The notes under the pieces were generated by a model, which worked only from the letters and a program-made list of their open reading frames with translations, searched no databases and was not told where the DNA came from. Position numbers and translations under genes: made by a program. Positions 51,331 to 61,233 of a DNA stretch of 64,000 nucleotides are shown in pieces. Positions within the stretch are counted from its first letter, which is position 1; the number at the start of each line of letters is the position of its first letter. The DNA lies in the NCBI RefSeq assembly GCF_004000845.1, contig NZ_BIMA01000018.1, positions 1 to 64,000 on the forward strand. The letters run 5' to 3'. Origin of the DNA: Paenibacillus koleovorans NBRC 103111 (GTDB taxonomy: Bacteria > Bacillota > Bacilli > Paenibacillales > NBRC-103111).

Positions 51331-51446
51331 GTTGGCCTGGGACAAGCGGATTAGTTTTCCTCGGTCTCTTCATTTTAGACAAAATTTGACCGATAACTAC
51401 TTTATACAAATGTCTTTCGAAGGCAAACATAAGGAGGAAACCGGTT

Positions 51447-54400
51447 TTGAAAACGAGGTACCGCAAGTGGACAAGTTTCGTCCTCGTCCTGTCCATGCTC
51501 ATGACGCTCATTCCGGCCATGTCGGCCTACGCGGCTACGTCGCGGATTACGATTACGGGCTATTACACTTCCGACGCGCAGCCGGACCTGAGCAATTCCA
51601 TGGTTCCGCGGGTGACCAGCGCCCAGATTACGATTCCGGCTACGATCGAGAACATTAGCGACAATCAGGTGCAGAGCCTGTATTATGAAGTGACGAACGT
51701 GACCGTCGCTGCATCGCCTGTACGGGATACGACCAATAAGGCGGTGAAGACCGGCCAATTCGACATCCAGTTCAAGAACGTTCGGTTGACCGAAGGCTTG
51801 AACAAAATCGTCGTGAAGCTTGGCGACACCAGCGTCGTTGCTTCCGCGCCGGCTTGGGTGTATTATACGCCGACCACCAACCTGGAGACGTTGACCATCA
51901 ATGGCGTGACGTTCGAGGACAACAAGCTGTATCCGGACAATCCGATGCAGTCCACGATCGTCAACATCGCCGGTACGGCTCCGAATGCCACGGAAGTCAA
52001 AGCGTTTCTCGAGGGCGATCCTGCTCCTAAGAATGCTTTCTTCAGCAACGGCGATTTCTTCTTCTTGGCCGACGACATCAACAAGCCGGTCTCTACGGCA
52101 GCGTTCCGCTTGAAGCCGGGCGACAACCCGATGACCATCGTCGCGGTCAACAATTCGAAAACGTTCCAAGTGCAGAAGAACCTGATCTACGACAACGGCA
52201 AGCCGTTTGCTTTTAATGCTAAGATCGGGGAATTGGATACGAATGGAGCTCCTTCTCAGTTGGACACCAGCGGGAACCCCATCAAGCATGATCTGATCCG
52301 GACACCGATGATCACTACGCCGAAGGCGGAAATTTCTGCTTATCTGAAGGACGACTTGACGGCGCTCGGCGATCTTCAATACAAGTTTGTTGAGGTTATG
52401 GTTGGGGGACAGCGTTTTGGTCCCTACAATCTTGATGGAGCGAATGCCGCACCGAAAGTATTTTCCGTTTATCCGAGCGTAATTTATCAGGGCTACACGG
52501 CAACGGATATGTTCATCTCTGGGGAAGCCCTCTCCACGAACTCGAAGCTTACTTTGACGGGTAAAGACGGAATCCCGGTTGACTTGGATGCGAATGCATC
52601 CATCACGGTCGGCACACCTATTGCCGTGAACACAGCGAAGACGGTAGCGGCTTATCGACTGCCAACAGGTTCCCTTACTGCAGCGAACAGTCCTTATTCA
52701 ATTGTCATAACAGACGGTGGACGTACGATTCACGATACGGCTTACTCCTTGGGCGTTAATATCCCAACAGGCAACTTAACATTGCCAAGCGTATCCTCAT
52801 TTGCCGGTATTCCGGATCCTGGAACCGACTTGACCAAAGCCGGCACTCCATGGGCACCAGGAGCCGACGAACGCGCGTTCGAATTTTCTGCCGGTACTCC
52901 CAACCAATACGCACTTCAAATTACAGATGCCCAAAATCGTTCCGTTGCATCTGTAGTGGGGACAGCCGGAACATTGGGTGCCGTTAATTTTAAAATACCG
53001 GTCATTCAAACGGAAGGACTGTACAAATACAAGCTTACTTATGATGGGATGGCCATCTCGGAGCGGGCTTTCACCGTAGGGCGTAAAGATCCGGCTGCTC
53101 CAGACGTTCAAATCAGCGGTCCGATCGTACTTAAGGATGCGGACGCGATCGCCGGCTTCGGCGGACTTACGAACCCGACGACGCTTTCTTTCAGTGGTGT
53201 AAACTTGGGCGTCAATAAATCCGACTATACGTCGGCTCGTTTGATTGATCAAGCGAATCCCGCTACAAACATTCCCATTACGGTAACGGATGTGAGAGAC
53301 ACTAGCATCTTGTTTACCATACCGAATCAATCTGCCTTGCAAACCGGAGTTAACTATACGTTGGCATTCACCAAACAGCTGCGCTACCCGGATGGAACTT
53401 TGGGTTCAACGTACCCATACACAGGTCCACTTACCGTTGCAGGAGCCGTTTATGCTTCTCCGACCATTGGAACAACTGCGGTGACCGGTATTACGGTTCC
53501 TCAATTAATTCCGTCGGAGATAGGCTCCACATCTCTTACGGTTGATGGCGTAGGGCTGATGGATCGCACGCTGCTGGCCCTGGTCGTCATGAACGAAGAT
53601 GGTACCAATCCGCGCAATGCGAATGTATTGGCGACCATTCCTGCAGGAACGCAGGCCACAGCCGATTTTACTTCGATCCCTGGGTTGATTGCAGGCCATT
53701 ACTTGATTCGCGTCATTTACAACAATGAGATTTTGGGACAATTTCCATTTGTCGTTGCCGATCCTGTTGCATCGTCGATTTCCGAGAATGGATCGAATGT
53801 CGTCGTAGCCGGCAACAACTTGGGCCGCAACTTGAACTTGTTGAAATTACGATTCGCCCCTGTAGACAATCCGGATCAATTTGTGGAGCAAACGGCATCC
53901 TCGATCGATGCAGGACGCAACGCAACATTTGTCCGTCCTCCGGGACTGGCCAATGGCGCATACATGCTTACCTTTTTGTATAACGATGTTGTGGTAGGAA
54001 ATCCTTTTCCTTATAACGTGAGCGCAGCAGCGACCTCTTTGAACGAAGTGGCATCCTGGTCGCGGCCGGGCCGATACAAGGTATTTGATTTCTCGGCGAA
54101 GCTGGACATCCCTACGGATAAAGTTCAAGTCGTCGAGTTCCGATTCTACAACTCGTCAAGCGACAACAATCCGCCAACCACGTTTACGTTTAACTACGTC
54201 GATCCGAACTTGCCTTATATCGAACAAGTCAAACGATCCGACGGGATGATCCTGACGGAAGGCGGTCGCAATGATATTACGGAGCTGCCGACAACGCTGT
54301 CGATCATCACCGATAATAAAACGAACAAAGTGAATGTTTACCTAGGCAATTACACAACGAATACCGGAATTTCTACAACCTTGAATAACCCGGACACCAT

Positions 54401-56876
54401 GTCGCTTCAGTCGTCGGGCAAGTATATATTCACTTATGCCATACCGGATAATATCGCTAACGGGATTACTCCAATTACTTTTATCCCATCGACTGATAAT
54501 GTGACTAATACCAAGACCGGAGAAAATTATTCAGGACGTCGGCAATATGATTTAACGGTTTCCAATACGCCTTATTTGATCATTAACAATATTTATAGCG
54601 GCAGGGTTGTGAAAAATCCGAATCTGGAAGTTACCTGTATTAGGCCATCAGAGACTTTGCCGACCGGAAACTGTATTTCAGGACGTTTGGTGAACATCCC
54701 CTTGCCGTTCGGGTCACCGAATCCTTATACAGTAGAAGTTATTGTTAATGATAGCAATACTAATACATTAGTACCGGATCCAACCTTCAAGACGTTCTAC
54801 GTTCAAGTAGCTAACTTCAAGGAAGGCAAAAACACAATCAAGTTTAACGTTAAAAAAGGTGGGGCTATCGTCACATCTAGCTCATACGATCTTTTCGTAT
54901 TCAGCACCGAAGCACCGGAATTTCTATCCATTAAACCGATCGAGAGAACGGACATCATTAAGTTCGTGAAGGGGACTCAACCTGAAACTTATTCTACAAG
55001 CGAGACATCTGTTGCCTTTTCCGGTCAATTTGCGAATGCTACGGAGATTAAACTGACCAAGCGGACGAAAGATGACAACGGTGCACCCATCGTCATTTAT
55101 GACCGAAGATACAATAACTTCTCTTCGGCCGAACCGCAAAGCGCAAACCCGAACTATTTCCGGTTGTTGAACAGCCCGACCATCGGACAGTTCGAAACCG
55201 TACCGATCACGCTGGCACCAAAGGGAGAAACGATTTTCGAATTCTCGATAGCGAACGCATCCGGCATCAACGTTACACGTACCATCACGATTAGCCGTGA
55301 GCCGCTGCCGTTCGTGGTCAAGTACCCGGTTCTCATTACGAACGAGAAGGGCGAGCTCCAAGCCAACATCAACAGCAACTATGTGGAGATCGAGTTGGAT
55401 GCGGAAGGCGCCGACAGTGTGATGTTTGGCAAAGAGATGGCCGTTCAACGCGAAATATTCGATGAGAATGGAATCAAGCGCAAGCGATTCTTCTATGAAC
55501 TCAATGATCTTAAGGTCGGCAAGAATACCGTCAAGTTTGTCGTAAACCGTGGCACGAACAAATCTAATGGAGGTTTTATCGTTTATAATGTGGATACTCC
55601 TGTAGAAGGCGCCCAGTTCAAGACAGCGCTCAAAACCTCGATGACTGCATTTGACGGACAGATTAAGTTAACATTGCCGCGGGGCACAAACTTCATGCGT
55701 AATGAAGCCGGAGCCGTTAATCCATTCTTGTCAGCCGATCGAAAAATTTTATTTGGTATCGCCAATCAGAAGGACGGTCGAGTAGACAAGTGGAAACACC
55801 CGACTGCTACAGATGGTCAAGTTGGAAACCGCAACCCGCTGGTTATAACAACTACGGGCCAACAAGTATTGAGTGAGCCTACAGGCAAATTCCGCCCGGC
55901 CAGCCCATTGTTCTGGATTGATGCCGGCAGCATTCGCAAGAATGAAACGGATATGAACCAGGCACTCAGCGGCAGCGGTCGGCTCCCGTACGATAACGAT
56001 ACTTTCTATGCTCGCAGCAAGGAAGATCAAGTAGTACCGACCGACCGTGGCACACTGACGTTGAAATACGACTCCATCATACGAAATGATGCTTGGAAGT
56101 ATGTCACTGTTTATCATTTTGATATATACGAAGACTACACGGGGACTACGCAGTGGAGATGGAAGAACCTCGGCGGAGTTGTTAATACGAATGATAATAC
56201 TGTGACAGTACCTTTTGAAACATTCGGCTATTATCAAGTGATGTACATGGGGAATAGTTACGACGACGTGACTGGTCACCCATGGGCGCGGAATGAGCTT
56301 GATACGCTTTATGCGAAAGGGCTCATGCTGAATAAAGAAGCTTCCGCATTCGTTCCGAACGATGCCATTACACGTGGTGAGTTTGCTACAATGCTGGTGA
56401 AAATATTCGATATTCCGCTTCAATATACGGATATCCCGACTTTCACAGACGTACCTCGCGTTAATATTTTAACCAGACTGTACGATTACAAGTATGTCGA
56501 GACCGCGGCTCGTGCCGGTATAGTGCGTGGCGCAGCATTAGGAAGGTTCTTGCCGGATTCGGCCGTTACGCGCCAAGATGCGGCCGTCATGATCGCACGT
56601 GCGGCCGATTTGAAGCTATCGTCGGATTCCGACCTGAATAAGGTGCTTGCTAACCTTCAGAAGCAGTTCACAGACGGCGAGCAGATCGATATTTACGCTC
56701 GTACAGCTGTAGAGGCTGTCGCCAAAGCCGGTCTAATTGAGGGCAAGGAGAATGTGCTGCAGCAAGGCCAGTCCAAAGCTACCGTGCGTTTTGATCCGCT
56801 CAATACGTTTACACGCGCGGAAGCAGCTGTAGTCGCTATTCGTGTTCTGAAACAGCAGAAGAAAATACCGAAATGA
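51447..56876 (+). CDS. Giant surface protein with C-terminal SLH domains
   Basis: The protein has 1809 residues. A signal peptide (~1-29, ending near SAYA-A) is followed by roughly 1550 residues of beta-rich repeats. Several of these look like IPT/TIG-type modules, for example the segment opening near SVYPSVIYQGYTATDMFISG. Three SLH repeats occupy ~1610-1809, with motifs TRGE, TRQD and TRAE. It starts at TTG 51447 after AAGGAGGAAA. An S-layer or large wall-associated protein anchored by the CsaB-modified polymer is the natural reading. The codon mix shifts toward lower GC after about 52.2 kb. The protein is probably abundant, given the strong Shine-Dalgarno; its ligand is unknown. Confidence 0.88.
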   Translation: MKTRYRKWTSFVLVLSMLMTLIPAMSAYAATSRITITGYYTSDAQPDLSNSMVPRVTSAQITIPATIENISDNQVQSLYYEVTNVTVAASPVRDTTNKAVKTGQFDIQFKNVRLTEGLNKIVVKLGDTSVVASAPAWVYYTPTTNLETLTINGVTFEDNKLYPDNPMQSTIVNIAGTAPNATEVKAFLEGDPAPKNAFFSNGDFFFLADDINKPVSTAAFRLKPGDNPMTIVAVNNSKTFQVQKNLIYDNGKPFAFNAKIGELDTNGAPSQLDTSGNPIKHDLIRTPMITTPKAEISAYLKDDLTALGDLQYKFVEVMVGGQRFGPYNLDGANAAPKVFSVYPSVIYQGYTATDMFISGEALSTNSKLTLTGKDGIPVDLDANASITVGTPIAVNTAKTVAAYRLPTGSLTAANSPYSIVITDGGRTIHDTAYSLGVNIPTGNLTLPSVSSFAGIPDPGTDLTKAGTPWAPGADERAFEFSAGTPNQYALQITDAQNRSVASVVGTAGTLGAVNFKIPVIQTEGLYKYKLTYDGMAISERAFTVGRKDPAAPDVQISGPIVLKDADAIAGFGGLTNPTTLSFSGVNLGVNKSDYTSARLIDQANPATNIPITVTDVRDTSILFTIPNQSALQTGVNYTLAFTKQLRYPDGTLGSTYPYTGPLTVAGAVYASPTIGTTAVTGITVPQLIPSEIGSTSLTVDGVGLMDRTLLALVVMNEDGTNPRNANVLATIPAGTQATADFTSIPGLIAGHYLIRVIYNNEILGQFPFVVADPVASSISENGSNVVVAGNNLGRNLNLLKLRFAPVDNPDQFVEQTASSIDAGRNATFVRPPGLANGAYMLTFLYNDVVVGNPFPYNVSAAATSLNEVASWSRPGRYKVFDFSAKLDIPTDKVQVVEFRFYNSSSDNNPPTTFTFNYVDPNLPYIEQVKRSDGMILTEGGRNDITELPTTLSIITDNKTNKVNVYLGNYTTNTGISTTLNNPDTMSLQSSGKYIFTYAIPDNIANGITPITFIPSTDNVTNTKTGENYSGRRQYDLTVSNTPYLIINNIYSGRVVKNPNLEVTCIRPSETLPTGNCISGRLVNIPLPFGSPNPYTVEVIVNDSNTNTLVPDPTFKTFYVQVANFKEGKNTIKFNVKKGGAIVTSSSYDLFVFSTEAPEFLSIKPIERTDIIKFVKGTQPETYSTSETSVAFSGQFANATEIKLTKRTKDDNGAPIVIYDRRYNNFSSAEPQSANPNYFRLLNSPTIGQFETVPITLAPKGETIFEFSIANASGINVTRTITISREPLPFVVKYPVLITNEKGELQANINSNYVEIELDAEGADSVMFGKEMAVQREIFDENGIKRKRFFYELNDLKVGKNTVKFVVNRGTNKSNGGFIVYNVDTPVEGAQFKTALKTSMTAFDGQIKLTLPRGTNFMRNEAGAVNPFLSADRKILFGIANQKDGRVDKWKHPTATDGQVGNRNPLVITTTGQQVLSEPTGKFRPASPLFWIDAGSIRKNETDMNQALSGSGRLPYDNDTFYARSKEDQVVPTDRGTLTLKYDSIIRNDAWKYVTVYHFDIYEDYTGTTQWRWKNLGGVVNTNDNTVTVPFETFGYYQVMYMGNSYDDVTGHPWARNELDTLYAKGLMLNKEASAFVPNDAITRGEFATMLVKIFDIPLQYTDIPTFTDVPRVNILTRLYDYKYVETAARAGIVRGAALGRFLPDSAVTRQDAAVMIARAADLKLSSDSDLNKVLANLQKQFTDGEQIDIYARTAVEAVAKAGLIEGKENVLQQGQSKATVRFDPLNTFTRAEAAVVAIRVLKQQKKIPK

Positions 56877-56886
56877 TCTCGCCTAG

Positions 56887-56919
56887 CTGTCGGCTCCTAG
56901 GAGCCGACGGCCGGTTTTT
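56887..56919 (+). terminator. Terminator after the giant SLH gene
   Basis: CTGTCGGCTCC (56887-56897) pairs with GGAGCCGACGG (56900-56910), with only TA between the arms (a few pairs open to form the loop), then CCGGTTTTT. Confidence 0.8.
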
Positions 56920-56947
56920 ATGCGGCAACGCTGGAAAATACTTAGTA

Positions 56948-56977
56948 ATGACGAAAACTTGCGGGGGATTGTATACT
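56948..56977 (+). promoter_or_regulatory. Possible distal promoter of the S-layer gene
   Basis: ATGACG (56948-56953), 18 bases and TATACT (56972-56977). A transcript from here would meet the hairpin at 57066-57098 before the S-layer start. Confidence 0.3.
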
Positions 56978-57065
56978 AAGCACGTAGCCGAAACTGCAAT
57001 ACAATCGTATAGCAAGGACGTTACACATCTCCGATGAGAGCTTAGAGCGCATGGCATACATAGTG

Positions 57066-57098
57066 AAAAAAGTTTTTTGCGCGACGCGCAACTTTTTT
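57066..57098. terminator. A/T-flanked hairpin, terminator-like in both directions
   Basis: AAAAAAGTT (57066-57074) pairs with AACTTTTTT (57090-57098) around a GC core (GCGCG/CGCGC). T runs end the stem on both strands. It sits in the 540-base gap between the two SLH genes and separates the two candidate promoters. Confidence 0.55.
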
Positions 57099-57190
57099 CG
57101 GCCCTCTGCGTTTAATTAAGTGAATCAGACAGAAACAGGAATGACACAACTCCAATACAGTGATACTTGGGTAATTTTCTCAAATATCTC

Positions 57191-57219
57191 TTTACGCTGG
57201 ATTTTCACCATTGTATAAT
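57191..57219 (+). promoter_or_regulatory. Main promoter of the S-layer gene
   Basis: TTTACG (57191-57196), exactly 17 bases and a perfect TATAAT (57214-57219). The transcript would have a leader of about 190 bases before the main start, which contains a second, upstream start signal. Confidence 0.65.
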
Positions 57220-57416
57220 GTTATAGTGGTGTCTGTGTCTCTAGTTTTCTATTGATTTGGTTTACTAGTTTCTGTGACATCCAGTTGCAGACTTTTAATA
57301 GTAAATAGCGCTCAAACTCTGGGAAGGGGGTGAATAGGCCGATGAGTAAATCGAGCTTGAATCTTGAACCACATTCTCGAACATTGCAAGACAATAGAGG
57401 AGGAGAAAAAAAGGTT

Positions 57417-60400
57417 ATGAAGAAAAGTTTATCCGTACTTGTAGCGGGTGCAATGGTATCTTCCATGTTCGCATCCTTTGCATTCGCAGCTGAGTTGACA
57501 ACACAAGAGAAATACGACGCACTGAAAGCAGCTGGTATCTTCGAAGGTACTGGCAACGGTTCCGAGCTGAACGCCGGCATGACTCGTGAGCAACTCGCGA
57601 AGATCATCGCTCTGGTTAAGAAATTCGACGTTTCCTCGACTGCTAGCGGCTTCACAGACGTTGCTTCCGACCGTTGGTCCGCTGGCGTTATCGCAGCAGT
57701 AGCAAAAGCACAACCAATGATCATGGACGGTACAGCTCCTGGCGTGTTCAACCCAGAAGGCACTGTAACTGTAGAGCAACTGGCAACTGTAGTTGTTCGC
57801 GCATTGGGTCTGCAAGTTGAAGCTAACCCATCCGTTACTGGTAAAGTATCCGATTGGGCGAAAGGTTATGTTGCTGCAGTCGTTAAAGCTGGTCTGTTGC
57901 CAGCTCAAACCGACTACACAACTGACGCACCTCGCTCGCTGTTGGTAGAAACTACTTATTCCGCAGTTCAAGCAGAAGCAGCACCAAAAGTCAAAGAAGC
58001 TGTTGCAGTTGACAGCAAAAAAGTGAAAGTTACATTCAGCGACAATGGTGTAGCCGAGAAAACTCTTGACACTGCTCTTGAGTCGGGCAAAGCTACTGAC
58101 GTAACTGTAACTTACAAAGATCGTAGCTATACGGTTTCAGTTACTTACAAAGCACCTACAGTTGCAGCTTCTGTAGCTGGTGCTAAGAAAATTAAAGTTG
58201 AATTCGGTTCGGCTGTGGATTCCTCGAAAGTAACTTTCGCAGTGAAAAACGGTTCCAACCCAGTCAACACTTCCAAGCAAACTTGGGCTGATGACAAGAA
58301 GTCCGTTGTTCTGGAATTCGCAAACGCACTTCCAAAAGCTGAGTACACTGTTACTGTAACTGGTGCTACTGAAGCTGCTGTAGACCTGAAAGTCTCTGTA
58401 GAAGCTGAGAAGGTTGCTAAGATCGAGTTCACTTCCGACAAGGCAGTTCTCGACAGAGCAGGTACTAACCAAGAAGTTACAGCTGGCTACAAAGTTTACA
58501 ATCAATACAACGAAGACGTTACTTCCTCATACGCTTCCAGCTTGAATTTCTCCGCTGGTAGAGGCTCAGTCGACGCCGGCACTGCAGGCGTACTGAAGCT
58601 GACTCTGACTGGGGACAACAAATTCGCAGCTGACGAGAAAATCGCAGCAAGCGTAATTCACCCATCTACTAGCACTTTCGCTTCCAGCGTATTGACAGTT
58701 TCCGCTAAAGCACAAGTAGCTTCCGTAGAATTTACTGGACTTGTTCATAATGTTACTACTAAGAAAGATCTGACGGTTGACTCGACTGCAAACGAATATG
58801 TTGTAGTGGCTACTGCAAAAGACCAATACGGTAATGCAATTGCAGCTGGCAACGCAAACTTCTTGGACACTGACCTGGTCGTGACTGTTAGCGACACTAC
58901 GGTTGCTAATGTTACAGTTGCTGGCGTAGCTCCTAACCAATACGCAGACTTTGAAACTGTATCGATCGACGGATCCAACAAAATCGGCTTAAAGCTTGCT
59001 TCGGCTGCTAAGGCTGGTACGATCACATTGACTGCAATTTCGAAGAGCACTGGCAACAAAGCAACTTTCGAAATCAAAGTTGGTGACCGCTCTAAGTCCG
59101 ACGCTGTATCCTTGACAGCTCCTGAACTAGCTGTAGCTAATGAAACATTTGATGTTCCGTTCAGTGTATTAGATCAGTTCGGTGCGGAAATGACTAAAGC
59201 TAGCGATCTGAACACTTCGAACGCTACTAAAGGTTTCCAAACTCTTACTGCAACAAACGCTTCTGACATTAAATTCGTTCAAGACGACGTAACTGGCAAA
59301 GCCAAGCTGCAAGTTACTACAACTGGTGCTGACGCTAAAACTGTATTGATCACAGCTGTTAGCCGCACTGGCAAAGTTGCTACTCTTTCCATCAGCGTTC
59401 AAAAAGCTAAGACTCCTACAGTAATCTCGGCTACTAAAGACATCACATTGAACCTTGCAAAAGGCGCAACTTCCAAACTGAAGATCGGCAACCTCGTTGT
59501 TCTGGATCAGTATAACAGATCGATGACTCCGACTTTGGGTGCAGACAACTACATCGTTACACTGGCTAACGGTACTGCTGCAAAAGCTTCCCTGTCGGGA
59601 ACAGTTCTGAAGGCATCTGCTGATGAGATCGTGATCACAGCTCTTGAAAAAGGCTCTACATCCGTTACAGCAAAGCTGCAAAAGTGGACTGACACTAATA
59701 CTAACGGAACTGTTGATGCCGGAGAAACAACTGATGTTGTGAACAGCTCCCTGACTTTCAATGTTAATGTTGTAGAGAAAGCTGACATCGCTTCGTATGA
59801 AGTAGCTGACATTACGACTATGTATGCAACTAATGATACTGGATACGGTAAAGAAATCGTAGTTAACGGTGTATTGGCAGACGGTTCGAAAGTGAAAATG
59901 CCTATGGCTGACTTCACTGTAACTTCCGCAGTATACTATAACACTACTGATGGTAAAATCTATGGCGACCAAGCATTTGCCGATACTTTCGGCGGAGCAA
60001 ACAAAGAGAAAGCTGTCCCAGTTGTTGTAACGGTTAACGGCGCAAGCGGTCCTCAAACCATTGTTAAGACTGTAACGTTCTCCAACGCTGCAAAAGAAAT
60101 TAAGACTTTGGCCCTGAAGTCTGTTGGCACAACTGTTGGTACATCCAAGGTTGAGTCCGCAGGTCTGGTTTCCGAGCTGCTGAGCGGTTTGGATACAGAT
60201 GCTGAGGTTCGCGCAATGGTTCGTGCAATCGTAGTATCTAAGGATCAATACGGCGTAGAATGGACTACTAATGAGTTCACTGACGCAGGTATCATCATTA
60301 CTCCTCCTTCAGGCAAGACACTGGCTACAATTGTAGCTGGCGACAAACTGAGCATTACTGCAGTTAACGGTAGCAACGTAATCTCCTTCACGGTAGTTGC

Positions 60401-60419
60401 TAAAGCTAACCCAGTATAA
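57417..60419 (+). CDS. S-layer protein with N-terminal SLH domains
   Basis: The protein has 1000 residues from ATG 57417, with a signal peptide ending near FAFA-A (residue 24). Three SLH repeats follow (~26-75, 78-135, 138-188), with motifs TREQ, TVEQ and a lost third motif (PRSL). Some 800 residues of Thr/Ala/Val-rich beta domains come next, several with VLDQ(F/Y)- or KDQYG-type strands. Codon use is biased to ACT, GCT and GTT, unlike the neighbours, as in very highly expressed genes. GAGGAGGAG lies 11 bases before the ATG. An in-frame upstream ATG 57342 (25 codons earlier) with its own GGGAAGGGGG gives an alternative N-terminus. It is the most likely main S-layer protein of this cell. Confidence 0.9.
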   Translation: MKKSLSVLVAGAMVSSMFASFAFAAELTTQEKYDALKAAGIFEGTGNGSELNAGMTREQLAKIIALVKKFDVSSTASGFTDVASDRWSAGVIAAVAKAQPMIMDGTAPGVFNPEGTVTVEQLATVVVRALGLQVEANPSVTGKVSDWAKGYVAAVVKAGLLPAQTDYTTDAPRSLLVETTYSAVQAEAAPKVKEAVAVDSKKVKVTFSDNGVAEKTLDTALESGKATDVTVTYKDRSYTVSVTYKAPTVAASVAGAKKIKVEFGSAVDSSKVTFAVKNGSNPVNTSKQTWADDKKSVVLEFANALPKAEYTVTVTGATEAAVDLKVSVEAEKVAKIEFTSDKAVLDRAGTNQEVTAGYKVYNQYNEDVTSSYASSLNFSAGRGSVDAGTAGVLKLTLTGDNKFAADEKIAASVIHPSTSTFASSVLTVSAKAQVASVEFTGLVHNVTTKKDLTVDSTANEYVVVATAKDQYGNAIAAGNANFLDTDLVVTVSDTTVANVTVAGVAPNQYADFETVSIDGSNKIGLKLASAAKAGTITLTAISKSTGNKATFEIKVGDRSKSDAVSLTAPELAVANETFDVPFSVLDQFGAEMTKASDLNTSNATKGFQTLTATNASDIKFVQDDVTGKAKLQVTTTGADAKTVLITAVSRTGKVATLSISVQKAKTPTVISATKDITLNLAKGATSKLKIGNLVVLDQYNRSMTPTLGADNYIVTLANGTAAKASLSGTVLKASADEIVITALEKGSTSVTAKLQKWTDTNTNGTVDAGETTDVVNSSLTFNVNVVEKADIASYEVADITTMYATNDTGYGKEIVVNGVLADGSKVKMPMADFTVTSAVYYNTTDGKIYGDQAFADTFGGANKEKAVPVVVTVNGASGPQTIVKTVTFSNAAKEIKTLALKSVGTTVGTSKVESAGLVSELLSGLDTDAEVRAMVRAIVVSKDQYGVEWTTNEFTDAGIIITPPSGKTLATIVAGDKLSITAVNGSNVISFTVVAKANPV

Positions 60420-60436
60420 GAATTATCGTCCTAAAA

Positions 60437-60469
60437 AAGAAGTCGAGACATAGTCTCGGCTTCTTTTTC
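60437..60469 (+). terminator. Terminator after the S-layer gene
   Basis: AAGAAGTCGAGAC (from 60437) pairs with GTCTCGGCTTCTT around loop ATA, with one G-T pair, then a T run. Confidence 0.85.
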
Positions 60470-60499
60470 TTGCCTCTACTAGTGAAACTTCGCTATGAT
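60470..60499 (+). promoter_or_regulatory. Candidate promoter of the small anchored protein gene
   Basis: TTGCCT (60470-60475), 18 bases and TATGAT (60494-60499), 30 bases before the start codon. Confidence 0.4.
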
Positions 60500-60529
60500 A
60501 GATATGGACTGCTAGAACAGGAGGTTCAA

Positions 60530-61141
60530 ATGAAACCCAAAAAACTCAAGTTTCTATATCTCTCAGCACTAATGGGCGGAGCAATATGGATTGGAATGGT
60601 AATTACATCTAATGCAGACAGTAGTACAGCAACAACACCAGGCTCCATCGACGACCCGGTCATAACCAAGAGCTACTTCGATCAACAGATCAACCAAAAG
60701 GTAGCGGAGGCTATGGTGGGGCAGTCGGGGAATGGGTCGGCGGCGTTGCAGCAGGCGGTGAAGGCGGAAGTGGAGAAGTTGAAGCAGGAGCTGTTGGCAA
60801 GCGGCGTAGGGTCCGGGACAGGGACAGGCAATGGCACGGGTAACGGAACCGGCAATACAGGCGCGGATACTCAATTACAGGTAGTGGAATTAGCGGCGGG
60901 AAAAACGCTTTACGCAGGGGTAGGTACTGAACTTATTGTACGAACAGGCAAGACGGTAGCGGTGAGTAACGATGATAATGGAATTCCGGATGTGACGGCG
61001 GGGAAAGATATAGCGGCGGGTACGTCGATTGAGAATAATCATTTGCTGATATTTCCGCGCGAAGGGCGCGGGGTGAAATCGGACCCTAAGAATACCGATC
61101 CCATCTTCATTATCGTTCGAGGCAGTTACATAATTCCATGA
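60530..61141 (+). CDS. Small membrane-anchored or secreted protein with Gly/Asn/Thr linker, unknown function
   Basis: The protein has 203 residues and no recognised family. N-terminal hydrophobic segment (~8-25), then a helical charged region (~45-90, QQAVKAEVEKLKQEL) and a repetitive GTGNG linker (~95-110). A ~90-residue compact C-terminal domain with LAAGKTLYAGVGTELIVRTG follows, suggestive of a small beta domain. ATG 60530 follows CAGGAGG. It lies directly after the S-layer gene but has its own promoter candidate. Its shape (anchor, coiled region, flexible linker, beta head) suggests a cell-surface role; that is inference. Confidence 0.6.
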   Translation: MKPKKLKFLYLSALMGGAIWIGMVITSNADSSTATTPGSIDDPVITKSYFDQQINQKVAEAMVGQSGNGSAALQQAVKAEVEKLKQELLASGVGSGTGTGNGTGNGTGNTGADTQLQVVELAAGKTLYAGVGTELIVRTGKTVAVSNDDNGIPDVTAGKDIAAGTSIENNHLLIFPREGRGVKSDPKNTDPIFIIVRGSYIIP

Positions 61142-61233
61142 CCAATATTTCCGGTTTTGACAAGAAGTTCGACGGGTTGAGATTGGATGGGCAGCCATAC
61201 TAAGCGTACACCACACAAGGAGGTTACACTTAA

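Noticed and set aside
60820-60860. GGCACGGGTAACGG-type tandem repeat
   Set aside because: It encodes the Gly-Thr-Gly-Asn linker of the small anchored protein; a coding low-complexity stretch, not an array.
61173-61202. Sigma-G promoter before the SASP gene
   Set aside because: The -10 CATACTA fits, but no GHATR-like -35 exists at 17-18 bases, so it is not listed as a feature.
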